Assembly: GCA_016584305.1 (NCBI GenBank)
Contig: JACEEZ010010936.1
Span: 120,857-184,856 of the forward strand
Length of the DNA: 64,000 nucleotides
Direction of reading: 5' to 3'
Source of the DNA: Chionoecetes opilio
Lineage: Eukaryota > Arthropoda > Malacostraca > Decapoda > Majidae
Made by a program: the position numbers and the translations under genes. Each line of letters begins with the position of its first letter. Position 1 is the stretch's first letter. Shown piece by piece: positions 55,546-64,000 of this stretch. Below the pieces are notes generated by a model. It searched no databases. It saw only the letters and a program-made list of their open reading frames with translations, and was not told the DNA's origin.

Positions 55546-56974
55546 CACACAATCTCGATTTCCCGGACCTCCATTTCCCGGATATCGGATTTGCCGGACA
55601 AAATCCGAGGTGCGGGGATATGTCAGAGTCCCAGACAATTTTTTTTTTTTTTACGTTGAAATGCCTGGTCCTGTTCGTAAATTGACAAAGTTGTCCGGCG
55701 GTCCGAGCGTCTCCTGTCACCCCTGGTCAGTGTCCGCGCCTCCCGCCAGGTGGCAGCATGCTCAGCGGTCGTATTGTTTACATTTGGGCACACGACACTT
55801 ACGGTTCAGCTGCACAGCCTCCGTCAGTCCCCTGACTCCCACTGCCCCTGGTGCAGGAACGTCTCTTGAGACTACTGAACACTTTCTGCTGCCTCCCGCC
55901 AGGTGGCAGCATGCTCAGCGGTCGTATTGTTTACATTTGGGCACACGGCACTCACTGTTCACCTGCACAGCCTCTGTCAGTCCCCTGACTCCCACTGCCC
56001 CTGGTGCAGGAACATCTCTGAGACTATTGAACACTTTCTGCTGCCTCCCGCCAGGTGGCAGCATGCTCAGCGGTCGTATTGTTTACATTTGGACACACGA
56101 CACTCACGGTTCACCTGCACAGCTTCCGTTAGTCCCCTGACCCCCACTGCCCCTGGTGCAGGAACGTCTCTTGAGACTACTGAACACTTTCTGCTGCCTC
56201 CCGCCAGGTGGCAGCATGCTCAGCGGTCGTATTGTTTACATTTGGGCACACGGCACTCACTGTTCACCTGCACAGTCTCCGTTAGTCCCCTGACCCCCAC
56301 TGCCCCTGGTGCAGGAATGTCTCTTGAGACTATTGAACACTTTCTGCTGCCTCCCGCCAGGTGGCAGCATGCTCAACGGTCGTATTGTTTACATTTGGGC
56401 ACACAACACTCACGGTTCACCTGCACAGCCTCCGTTAGTCCCCTGACCCCCACTGCCCCTGGTGCAGGAACGTCTCTTGAGACTATTGAATACTTTCTGC
56501 TGCCTCCCGCCAGGTGGCAGCATGCTCAGCGGTCGTATTGTTTACATTTGGGCACACGACACTCACGGTTCACCTGCACGGCCTCAGTTAGTCCCCTGAC
56601 CCCCACTGCCCCTGGTGCAGGAACGTCTCTTGAGACTATTGAACACTTTCTGCTGCCTCCCGCGAGGTGGCAGCATGCTCAGCGGACGTAAAAGTCCGCG
56701 GCGGGGTAGTTGATATTGGTGGTTGCCGGACAGTAAATACTAGAGTAGGATAAACGTCCGGGGGTGGGTAATGTGTTTTTTTTTTTATTTGATTATCTTA
56801 CTGTCTTCTTTCTAGAGCCTGGCAACTAAGCGGGCTTTGTGTTACCCATTTTTGTTGTGCCCTTGGCCAGTTCTTTGTGATATAAAAAAAAAAAAAAAAA
56901 AAAAAGGCATCGGAATGTTGCAATTCCCGGACCAGTGCTCCCCCCTATTAGTCCGGGAAAACGAGGTTTGTGTG
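55546..56974 (+). mobile_element. CACACAACC-family Tigger-like element with a 153-bp array
   Basis: Left CACACAATCTCGATTTCCCG and right GGGAAAACGAGGTTTGTGTG, TA-flanked. Between them is an array of the knuckle module. The right subterminal TAAACGTCCGGGGGTGGGTA block follows, with an inserted A-tailed fragment at 56775-56905. No transposase seen. Confidence 0.85.
55741..56690 (+). repeat. 153-bp tandem array, six copies plus partial
   Basis: The TCCCGCCAGGTGGCAGCATG start recurs at 55741, 55894, 56046, 56199, 56352, 56504 and 56658 (periods 152-154). Each unit covers the front of the LINE-like module up to GAACACTTTCTGCTG, that is through CPWC and the His of the knuckle. The mostly 153-bp period keeps a 262-codon frame open (55903-56691), although that frame is not the knuckle frame throughout. 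It is an array artefact, not a gene. Confidence 0.93.
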
Positions 56975-56979
56975 TACTT

Positions 56980-57655
56980 TAAATTTTGTTCAAGAGTTAG
57001 ACCACAGGTATAACCGCTTGGACTGGTGGCAGCATTTTCCTTCTAAATAAAATCATTCATCGTTATCAGTTGTAACGAGCATATATATCTTTCAGTGGAG
57101 AATTAACCATAATTTACTTCATTCAAACTCATATTGTAACGACAAAGAAACCCTGGCACCACATATGTATATAGTAATCTCCAAAAAATGTATCACGAAG
57201 ATACGCTGCCAGACGTACGATCGCACAGGTGGCTTCCAAGGGAGGGAGGGGGTGCTGGAATAAAGAACACGTGTGGTAGTCTGAAGAAAGTGTCGTACCT
57301 CAGGCATCAACACACTGTGGTAAACATTAATGTTACTTATATACTTTGCTGGTATTCATCAGTTGCATTTATATATATGTATAGATCAAGAAAGTTCTCT
57401 CTGTGAAGGAAAAGTTGTATATATCTGGCCCTTCATACTATAATAATAGGAATAGTGGGCGCGCAGCGAATAATTTCACAAATGCTTATTCTACGATTAA
57501 TATGTCCCATTTTCATTAAAAACATGCGAGAAAATTATCTACATATATTAATGTAACGAAACAGCAACAGAAAAGGTCTTATAATAAAGCCCGCAGTTGT
57601 AAATGTTTACAATGAAAAAATTGAAATACTGGCGTTGTGTGGCAACCCCAGCTTT
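56980..57655. other. No gene recognised
   Basis: Intronic AT-rich sequence. Nothing supported. Confidence 0.35.
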
Positions 57656-57659
57656 CAAT

Positions 57660-58085
57660 GTCTATAGGCGTACTGGCACATTCTCAGAATCACTCAGCTT
57701 CGTTTCTACTAAACCCAATGGGTTTCTTGGCTCTCAGGTAATCATTTACTTCTGTTAATGTTGACACTAGCCCATTTATATTTGTGTACGATACCTGCCA
57801 TCCTTTTTCATTTTCCTTTGAACTGTCTTCTCTTACTCTTTCTCTTTTAGATACCACTTCTTCAGTTTTTGGTCCAAAACTCTCCAATAGAATTTCTGTT
57901 TTTCCTCTTCCGTTCTCAATTCGTTTTTTTCTTTGGCTTCTTTAAACAGTACATTCAATCTGGCTCTTTCTTCCTCATTCATATCTTTTCTTATCCATAT
58001 TTTCTTATATTCTTCTGTCTTTGCCAGTTTCCATGTCTTAGACAATATATCTTGTGCTGTAGTTTGTGACCTAAACTTAACTTTT
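57660..58085 (-). pseudogene. LINE ORF1 C-terminus and ORF2 start
   Basis: LSKTWKLAKTEEYKKIWIRK then DMNEEERARLNVLFKEAKEK and EEEKQKFYWRVLDQKLKKWY resemble the C-terminal RNA-binding part of CR1/L2-like ORF1 proteins. After a break, SYTNINGLVSTLTEVNDYLR is the start of an apurinic-type endonuclease (TNINGL...). The frame is cut at about 57.66 kb. The upstream part lies beyond the foldback at 58.97 kb. Confidence 0.7.
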
Positions 58086-58117
58086 AAGGGGTGGGTCCCT
58101 CCCTTCTCATATTTGCC

Positions 58118-58961
58118 TGACCAAAGACTACTATATACTGGACTTGCTACTCAGTTTGGGCTATTTCCAGTGGAGGCCAGTTTTGCGATGCCTGACATTT
58201 TCGAACATCACTCCCATCTCCCTTCCTATGGTTTATCAGTATAAATGATATACCGTTATCTTCGTAAATGTTTGTTCTATAATATTATCAAATAAAAAAC
58301 AGTAAGATACACTAAAGAAATGCCATTATGAGAGAGTGAAGAAATATGCATGAACTTAATATTCACTTAAACTCTTCGCTATTTAATATTTTGCGATAAA
58401 ACATTTTACACGAAACATATCAATAAAAGCGGAATTTGATTAGCTTTCCATTGATATATTTTGTTTTCTGATAAATTAATTAGTACTATTCATAAATTAG
58501 CATTAACTAAATAAATAACCTCATCAATCGGGAAAATTGCCCGATTGATGATGTAATTGTTTTAGTTAATGCTAATTTATGCATGGTTCTAATTCATTTA
58601 TCAGAAAACGAAATATATCAATGGAAAGCTTATTAGATTTCGCTTATGTTGCTATGTTTCATGTAAAAAGTTTTCACGCAAAATATTAAATGGCGAAGAG
58701 TTAAGTGAATTTTAAGTTCATACATATTTCTTCAGTCTCATAATGGCATTTCTTTAGTGTATTTCACAGTTTTTTATTTGATAATATTATAGAACAAACA
58801 TTTACGAAGATAACGGTATATCATTTATACTGATAAACCATAGGAAGGGAGACGGGAGTGATGTTCGAAAATGTCAGGAATCACAAAACTGGCCTCCACT
58901 TTTCATGGGCGGGTTGGCGCGGGGCACGAGTAGCAAGTCCAGTATAGAGTAGTCTTTGGCC
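58118..58961. repeat. Foldback element, 844-bp palindrome
   Basis: The arms 58118-58534 and 58538-58961 are reverse complements over almost their whole length. The outer ends are CCAAAGACTACT / AGTAGTCTTTGG and the apex is CATCAATCGGG/CCCGATTGATG. The sequence of the inner arms recurs at 23.7-24.3 kb. It splits a LINE ORF1. No coding capacity. Confidence 0.9.
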
Positions 58962-58964
58962 TAA

Positions 58965-59567
58965 CCTATGTATCTCTTCTATTTCTTCTTCTATCTCCGT
59001 ATTTTCTTCTACTACTTTAAATATTTCTTTTGCCACTTTCTTTTCTTCCTCTGCTCTTATGTTTTTCTTGGGCAGCACTTTTTCTTTGAGACCAAAAATG
59101 ATGACACATTTCTTTTTGTCCACTGTATCTCTTACTAAATTTTCCTTTTGTTTGATTACTTTGACTACTTCTTTGGTCAGATTTTTCTTTTCATTTTCTT
59201 GATCTTCTATTATTTGGCGTAAGCTTTCTTGGTCTTTTTCTTATTCTATCTTCCATGTCTTTCTTTCATCTTTCATTTCCTCTTTGTGTCATTTTCCATT
59301 TCTTATCTGCATTAATTTCTGCATGCAATTTCACTACCTTTTCGTCGTCTTGTTTACCATTTAATTCGTCCACTCTATTTTTTTAAATAGTATTATCTTT
59401 TTCCAGTACGAACACTTTCTTTTCCATCTTCTCTAGTCTATCCATTATTTCGTGTACTACTACATTTTCTAGCATTAAGACTCTTCTCTGGTTCGTTTTC
59501 AGCCCTAATATGTCTTTTTCTTTGGTATCAAAACCATCAAAAGGGGTCGTTGCGGGATCTTCCATCT
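58965..59567 (-). pseudogene. LINE ORF1 N-terminal part
   Basis: It starts MEDPATTPFDGFDTKEKDIL with a coiled-coil-like segment (IMDRLEKMEKKVFVLEKDN). It decays through 59380-59130 and then reads DKKKCVIIFGLKEKVLPKKN ... EEEIEEIHRLGQ, the RRM-like part of CR1/L2 ORF1. The start codon is only about 70 bp from the 3' end of the preceding LINE copy, so the two copies stand head to tail. Confidence 0.65.
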
Positions 59568-59639
59568 TTGTTAACTTTCAATTTTTTTCACTTTTTAGGC
59601 TAATCATTTGGAGACGAGACTATGTGTGCGTGTGTATTT

Positions 59640-60545
59640 ACCTAGTTGTTTATCTAGTTGTAACATACAGGAAAAGAGCTATGCTCGTACTGTCCCGTCT
59701 CCAAATCTACTATTATCCAGGTTGCCTTTGAAGTCCTGAATACTTCTTGCATTAATCACTTTTGCATCAAGGTTGTTCCAGGCTTCTGTGCTTCTATACA
59801 GGAAGCTGTATTTTTTTATATCCCTCTTGCATGTTGTCCTTTTCAATTTCTTCTCATGACCTCTTGCACTTCTATCGTCCCACACAAACAGATCTTCTCT
59901 GTCAATTTTTTCCAGACCCATTGATGCTCTATACACTGCTATAAAATCTCCCCTTTCTCTTCTTTTCTCAAGAGTTGGGAATTTTAGTCTTGAAAGTCTT
60001 TCTTCATATGGTAAATCTCTCGGGCTTGGAGCCATTTTTGTGCCTGCTCTTTGTATTCTCTCAGTCTTCCTTACATCCTTCTTTTTATGTGGTGACCAAA
60101 TCACTGCCGCATATTCCAACCTTGGTCGAATCAAAGATGTTATCAATTTCTTAATCATCTCTTCATCCAGATATTTGAATGCCATTCTTATATTCCTCAG
60201 CAACTGATATGTATCTCCTGTGATCTTGTTTATATGCTTCTCAGGTGACAAATTGTCTGTAATCCATACTCCCAGATCTTTTTCGACCTTTGTTTTGATT
60301 ATCCATTCATTTCCCATCGAATACTTTCCTCTCTGTCTCTTTTTGCTACTGCCCACTTCCATCACTTTACACTTTTTAGCATTAAACTCCATTTCCCATA
60401 GTTGACTCCATCTGAAAATCTTATCTAGATCCTTTTGTAAATCCTCAGTCCTCTTTACTTTCTACTTTTCTTAGTAATTTAGCATCATCTGCGAATAGTC
60501 ATATAACTGTTTACTCCTTCTGTCAAATAATTTACATAGACCAAG
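59640..60545 (-). pseudogene. CR1/L2-like LINE ORF2 C-terminal part
   Basis: An uninterrupted 237-codon frame (60392-59679) from EFNAKKCKVMEVGSSKKRQR through LGVWITDNLSPEKHINKITG and RPRLEYAAVIWSPHKKKDV to SRFGDGTVRA. It is a cleaner paralogue of 42068-43104. The RT palm is missing; 60.4-60.54 kb holds broken pieces of it. The 3' tail is ATTTACCTAGTTG-like at 59635-59660. Confidence 0.85.
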
Positions 60546-60805
60546 AACATGTGAGTGTGTGTATGCCTACAGCGCCGTTAGGCAGTGACCTCCAGGGGTG
60601 GGATGGTAGGCCCTGGAGGTTCCCTCGAGGGCTGTGATGGTTGGCTCTCGCCCGTAGTGGCCCAGGCAGGATTTTTATAGTGACACTTGTGATTAGAGGT
60701 TCTTGTCGCCCCCCTGTGGCCTCTGATGACTCGCAATCGTAGGTAGAGTTAATGGGCAGCATGTGGATGTTCTTAGGCCACTCGACGGTGCAGAGAAAGA
60801 TTTTA
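60545..60805 (-). mobile_element. tRNA-derived SINE, head-truncated
   Basis: On the minus strand, TCTGCACCGTCGAGTGGCCT then TAAGAACATCCACATGC and the body up to GCGCTGTAGGCATACACAC. The tRNA-like head is missing. Confidence 0.75.
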
Positions 60806-60879
60806 TACCTTACGGTAATATCAAGATCATGATCAAGTATCGCTAAAGAGGTAAATAGTCGTATGTAGATACAGATGGA

Positions 60880-61160
60880 AGAATGGTGTTAGCAAGACAG
60901 GAGTGGATGAAACTGTGGAGTACTTGATGCTGGAATGTGAACGGTATGAGTATGCTAGAACAAAGATGTTAGAGGTAGTGGTAGGAAAAGTCGGAGTGGA
61001 AGAATGGCGAGAGATGAGAGACAGGAGTGTGGATAGGCAGATGGAGTACCTGCTAGGGTTGTATGCTGAGTGGAGGAGTGACAGTCGTGTGGCTGAAAGT
61101 GTAAAAGAATTCTTGGAGAATTCTTGGAGCACGCATTTGAGAGAATGAGAGGCAGGGGGC
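60880..61160 (+). pseudogene. LINE ORF2 extreme C-terminus
   Basis: VDETVEYLMLECERYEYART then EEWREMRDRSVDRQMEYLLG and SVKEFLENSW resemble the terminal zinc-knuckle region of a Jockey/R1-like LINE (VDETVEH-x-LLEC-RY). The upstream Cys pair is not preserved. The 3' flank carries GGGGCCCCTCAGTGAGGGG-like hairpin sequence at 61158-61178. Confidence 0.55.
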
Positions 61161-61504
61161 CCCTCAGTGAGGGGGGACCCCATATGAATGTGATGCAGAG
61201 AGAGGAATGAGGGGAAAATGAAACACCTAGTTTTGCTTCCCCCTTTTGCTTCTCTCCCAACAGATACTACGTGTGTGGGAGAACAACGGACCAAAGGCTT
61301 CACCAACAGCTATAGTTGGGTGACTCCCAACTCAAGCTCAAGCTCGTAGGTCCTCTCCTCTCCTCCTCTTTTGTCCTTTAGTTTTGGCCGACCACCCCGG
61401 GAGGCGGGTCACAAACCCCCGGCTAACACCCGGTACGCATTCATTCTGGGTGGACAGGGGCTCGGGGCATTTTCAGGGTATTTTGGGGGGGAGAAAGTGA
61501 GGCT

Positions 61505-61749
61505 CGTACCAAGAGTCATGATGAAGGTCGAGCGACGACCTTCGTCGACTGAGGAAGGGTACCATAAAAGGGATATTTTTCGGAACGAAGAGCAGTGACG
61601 AAGGTCGGCACGAAGACACGGGGGTACCTGTGTCTTCGTGCCGACCTTCGACCGTCGTCGCGGCTCTTCGTTCCGAAAAAATCCCTTTTGTGGTACCCTT
61701 CCTCATCGTTCGTCGTTCGTCGCTCGACCTTCATCATGACTCTTGGTAT
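61505..61749. repeat. 245-bp foldback palindrome
   Basis: The arms 61505-61620 and 61628-61749 are inverted copies: CGTACCAAGAGTCATGATGA at one end, TCATCATGACTCTTGGTATG at the other, apex CGGGGGTACCTG. The inner GACGAAGGTCGGCACGAAGA motif is repeated. It lies between the GTATTTTGGGGGGGAGAAAG and CTTATAAGCCGTAAAATACG blocks of a Tigger-like family. Confidence 0.9.
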
Positions 61750-61754
61750 GGGCC

Positions 61755-61904
61755 TGAGTCTTATAAGCCGTAAAATACGATACACCTCGCACTGGACTAA
61801 ATAAACATTTTTACAGTGTTTTTAATACCCGAGTTTCGCGATCCTCAAGTTTAGCGCTATGCCTTGTGAAGAAAGCAAGCGCCAAACTCGGGAGGGTAAG
61901 TACT
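61755..61904 (+). mobile_element. Right end of a CAGTACCCTCCC Tigger-like element
   Basis: GCCTCGCAC..GGACTAAATAAACA, TACCCGAGTTTCGCGATCCT and GCCAAACTCGGGAGGGTAAG, then TACTGTA. This is the same right-end layout as 13640-13748. It is a candidate partner of the left end at 41838. Confidence 0.75.
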
Positions 61905-62052
61905 GTAATCTGCCATCAGGTGACTAGGGATGATCCATGTAAACATGAAACATGGCCATCAAATTTCTTATGAATACAATAGTCCCTGAAATTTCAATAT
62001 TTACACAAACTTGGCATTTCCGCCCATACATTTGAGAGCATGCGTAGCTCAC

Positions 62053-62169
62053 CTGTTGAGGGCACGGTTGTAGGCCACCATGAGCAGGTGGCGCATCTTG
62101 GTGAGGAGGGTCTGCCAGGACTCCATAGACCGTGAGTCAGTCTTGAGGGGGTCCACAAGCGACACACAC
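62053..62169 (-). CDS. TRAPPC10: TRAPPC10 exon (first visible)
   Basis: Acceptor CATGCAG|GTGTG, donor AACAG|GTGAGC, 117 bp. CVSLVDPLKTDSRSMESWQT then LLTKMRHLLMVAYNRALNR matches CVVLSDPLKDSSRTQESWNAFLTKLRTLLLMSFTKNLGK of the vertebrate protein (recalled), roughly residue 160-200 of about 1,260. It ends two bases into an Arg codon completed at 35102. Exons encoding the first ~160 residues must lie beyond 64 kb. Confidence 0.92.
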
Positions 62170-62271
62170 CTGCATGTACATCCATATGTATATGTAAGTG
62201 CAATACTGTATATAGAAAAAACATATCCTGATAATGCATTAAAGAGTTCAGTCCTTTATATACATTTTTCT

Positions 62272-62343
62272 TCATCTATATATATATTATATATATATAA
62301 TATATATATATATTATATATATATATATATATAATATATAATA

Positions 62344-62376
<33 letters not shown>

Positions 62377-62377
62377 C
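62272..62377. repeat. (TA)n microsatellite
   Basis: Almost pure TA/AT repeats for about 100 bp, close to the first visible TRAPPC10 exon. Confidence 0.95.
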
Positions 62378-62839
62378 ACAATGATGAAGATAACAGAATG
62401 AAAATAATTGGCAAGGTCTGTTCAAAAGTTTCCTATGTTTTGTCATTTTCTAAAATCAATCTATAGCTCATTCAGCTTTGTCGTCTTTGAAGTTCTCCCT
62501 TCCTTAACTAATACTATACTTTTAATGCCCCTCCCACTCCTTTCAGGAGTCTTATCAGACATTTCTACAGATCCCACGCAGGCCTGCTTACAAACTTTTC
62601 TGGTTATCATCAATCATGTCAAATCATTATTCCTTCATCATGGAATTTAGTTTTAGAAAGAGGGTAAGAAAACTCCACAGGGTCAGGTAAAGCAGGTAGG
62701 AAGGCTGGGGAGGCAGTAATAATGTTCATGGGGAGCTCCTAAGTGATCAGCAATGTATGGATGGGTACACTGTAGTGATGGAAGGACCAGGAAGTGTCTC
62801 AACAGCTTGGCTTATTCTTTTCTTCTTTATTTTTCTTGC

Positions 62840-63450
62840 AAATGTCTCAACACATCCAAGATAATACAGCTAATTTGTTCCTTCTCCCTCTGATAAGGAA
62901 TTCATGCTGGAAAATGCCCTTGATAAAAAAAAATAAAAAAATCATGAATTTCCTATTGGACCTGACATCACATTTTTTGGTTTTGGTCAATCTTTTCCAG
63001 CCCACTGAGAAAACTTTCCTCTCAACATCACAACCATAAACCCAAATTTCATCACTAGCGCTATTTCTCTTCACCAAGTTTTCATCCTCGTTTATGTAAA
63101 CCTTAAGTTCCTTAACAGTTTGCAATGAAATTGTCTATCTACTCGTTAATTAGCAGCTGCGGGATGAAGCAGTTGAATTTGCAGCAACTCATTCCATTTT
63201 CAACTTTTCAGTCACAATATTGTGATATGAACCCAATGAAATGTTGCAGTTGTCCACATTTTCTCAATCAGTCAATTGACGATGTGGACTCACAACTTCC
63301 TAAACTTGGGCCACATAAGCATCATCAACTGGTGCTGAGACCCGACCACCTTTGAAACTATTAAGCCATTCATAACACTGTTCAGCCCAAGCAATGATCA
63401 CAATAAACTTGCTTTATCATTTCATGAGCCTCTGCAAAATGTTTTTACAA
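62840..63450 (-). pseudogene. mariner-like transposase relic
   Basis: On the minus strand, EQCYEWLNSFKGGRVSAPVD then EVVSPHRQLTD, SLGSYHNIVTEKL and ASDEIWVYGCDVERKVFSVG (normally TGDE-WVY) lead to WKRLTKTKK, VRSNRKFMIFLFF and HEFLIRGR. This is the order in mariner transposases: HTH, linker, first catalytic Asp region. The catalytic TGDE is altered to SASDE and stop codons break the frame. The part after about 62840 is not recognisable. Confidence 0.75.
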
Positions 63451-64000
63451 GTTTGACATAACACTTTATTTTGATACACTGCTCATGAAGACTCTGCCAC
63501 CTAAAAGATCACAAAACCTGTACAGAAAGTTCATAAACAAAACAATGAATCTCAATGATTAATCATAATAAGATGATGTAATAAATGGGAGGTTACCAGC
63601 CCAGAGGTTAACAAAAAGTCCCTACTAAGCAGTGCCATCTACCACACATTGCTGCAACATTTTGTTGGCATGCTGCTATAAAAGTTTAGAAACTTACTGA
63701 GCAGACTTCAAATGATAAGAGGATTTGAAGGACTGAAGGCATAAGAGGAACTCCACCCAATACACAGTATTTTTTCAAAATAATAATTGGAGTTTTCAAT
63801 GTATGTGTTGATTTCAGTATAATACTGTAGGAGCAATACTTTCCTCTAAGAGTAGAGTTAAAGACCATCTAAGCAGATTATCGAGTCATGGCAGAGGAAA
63901 ACAAGTGACTGACACATGGCAGCCAACAGTGCAGTGCACTGTTGCACACAGTAACACTACTGAAGATAAGAGCCAAATTTTCACAAAATATATCCTTCAG
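63451..64000. other. No gene recognised at the right edge
   Basis: AT-rich intronic sequence upstream of the first visible TRAPPC10 exon. No convincing exon or repeat terminus. Confidence 0.35.

Noticed and set aside
55610..56691. 176- and 262-codon repetitive proteins
   Set aside because: They come from the 153-bp tandem array inside a TIR element, and the longer frame is not the knuckle frame throughout.

Overview
The window looks like animal genomic DNA, most likely from a decapod crustacean. The evidence is one split host gene with GT-AG introns, and dense nested LINEs, tRNA-derived SINEs, BEL/Pao, Tigger/pogo-like, hAT-like, piggyBac-like and mariner elements of the kind I associate with crab and shrimp genomes. 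The species is an inference, since no species-diagnostic locus is present. No prokaryotic genes, CRISPR arrays or intact RNA genes were seen.

The only host gene I can support is on the minus strand: TRAPPC10, a subunit of the TRAPPII vesicle-tethering complex. Eight exons with mutually compatible phases lie at 62053-62169, 34912-35102, 29737-29924, 27866-28063, 27038-27226, 26428-26660, 26213-26319 and 19491-19626. They give 453 codons without a stop. A probable ninth exon lies at about 10892-11103, and a weak candidate at 401-547. The N-terminal exons lie beyond the right edge. One intron is about 27 kb and another about 8 kb; both are filled with transposons.

Layout: 1-3.3 kb holds a SINE split by a MITE. 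3.3-8.6 kb is a long TIR element with an RTE-like LINE inside. 8.6-10.8 kb is the 3' half of a plus-strand BEL/Pao element split by a hAT-like MITE. 11.3-17.7 kb is a minus-strand BEL/Pao element with near-identical LTRs but a gutted body, containing an in-frame 18-bp minisatellite and a Tigger-like insert with a 49-bp minisatellite. 17.9-25.4 kb holds Tigger-like elements, a second long TIR element, a foldback and a piggyBac-like MITE. 26-35 kb holds most host exons with SINE, hAT-like and Tigger-like inserts. 35.8-39.4 kb is a LINE split by a 3-kb hAT-like element. 39.5-41.8 kb holds two TIR elements. 42-51 kb is a CR1/L2-like LINE split by an unusual element, which is itself split by three Tigger-like units. 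51-55.4 kb is degraded, homopolymer-rich sequence. 55.5-57 kb is a Tigger-like unit with a 153-bp tandem array. 57.7-61.9 kb holds LINE ORF1 and ORF2 pieces, an 840-bp foldback and a 245-bp palindrome. 62-64 kb holds the first visible TRAPPC10 exon and a mariner relic.

The most interesting item is the element at about 43.55-50.2 kb. It has about 190-bp terminal inverted repeats and encodes no recognisable DDE transposase. It carries a broken gene whose motif order resembles an XPG/FEN1-type (PIN-fold) nuclease, followed by a Cys-rich tail. It may belong to an undescribed or unrecognised class of mobile element.
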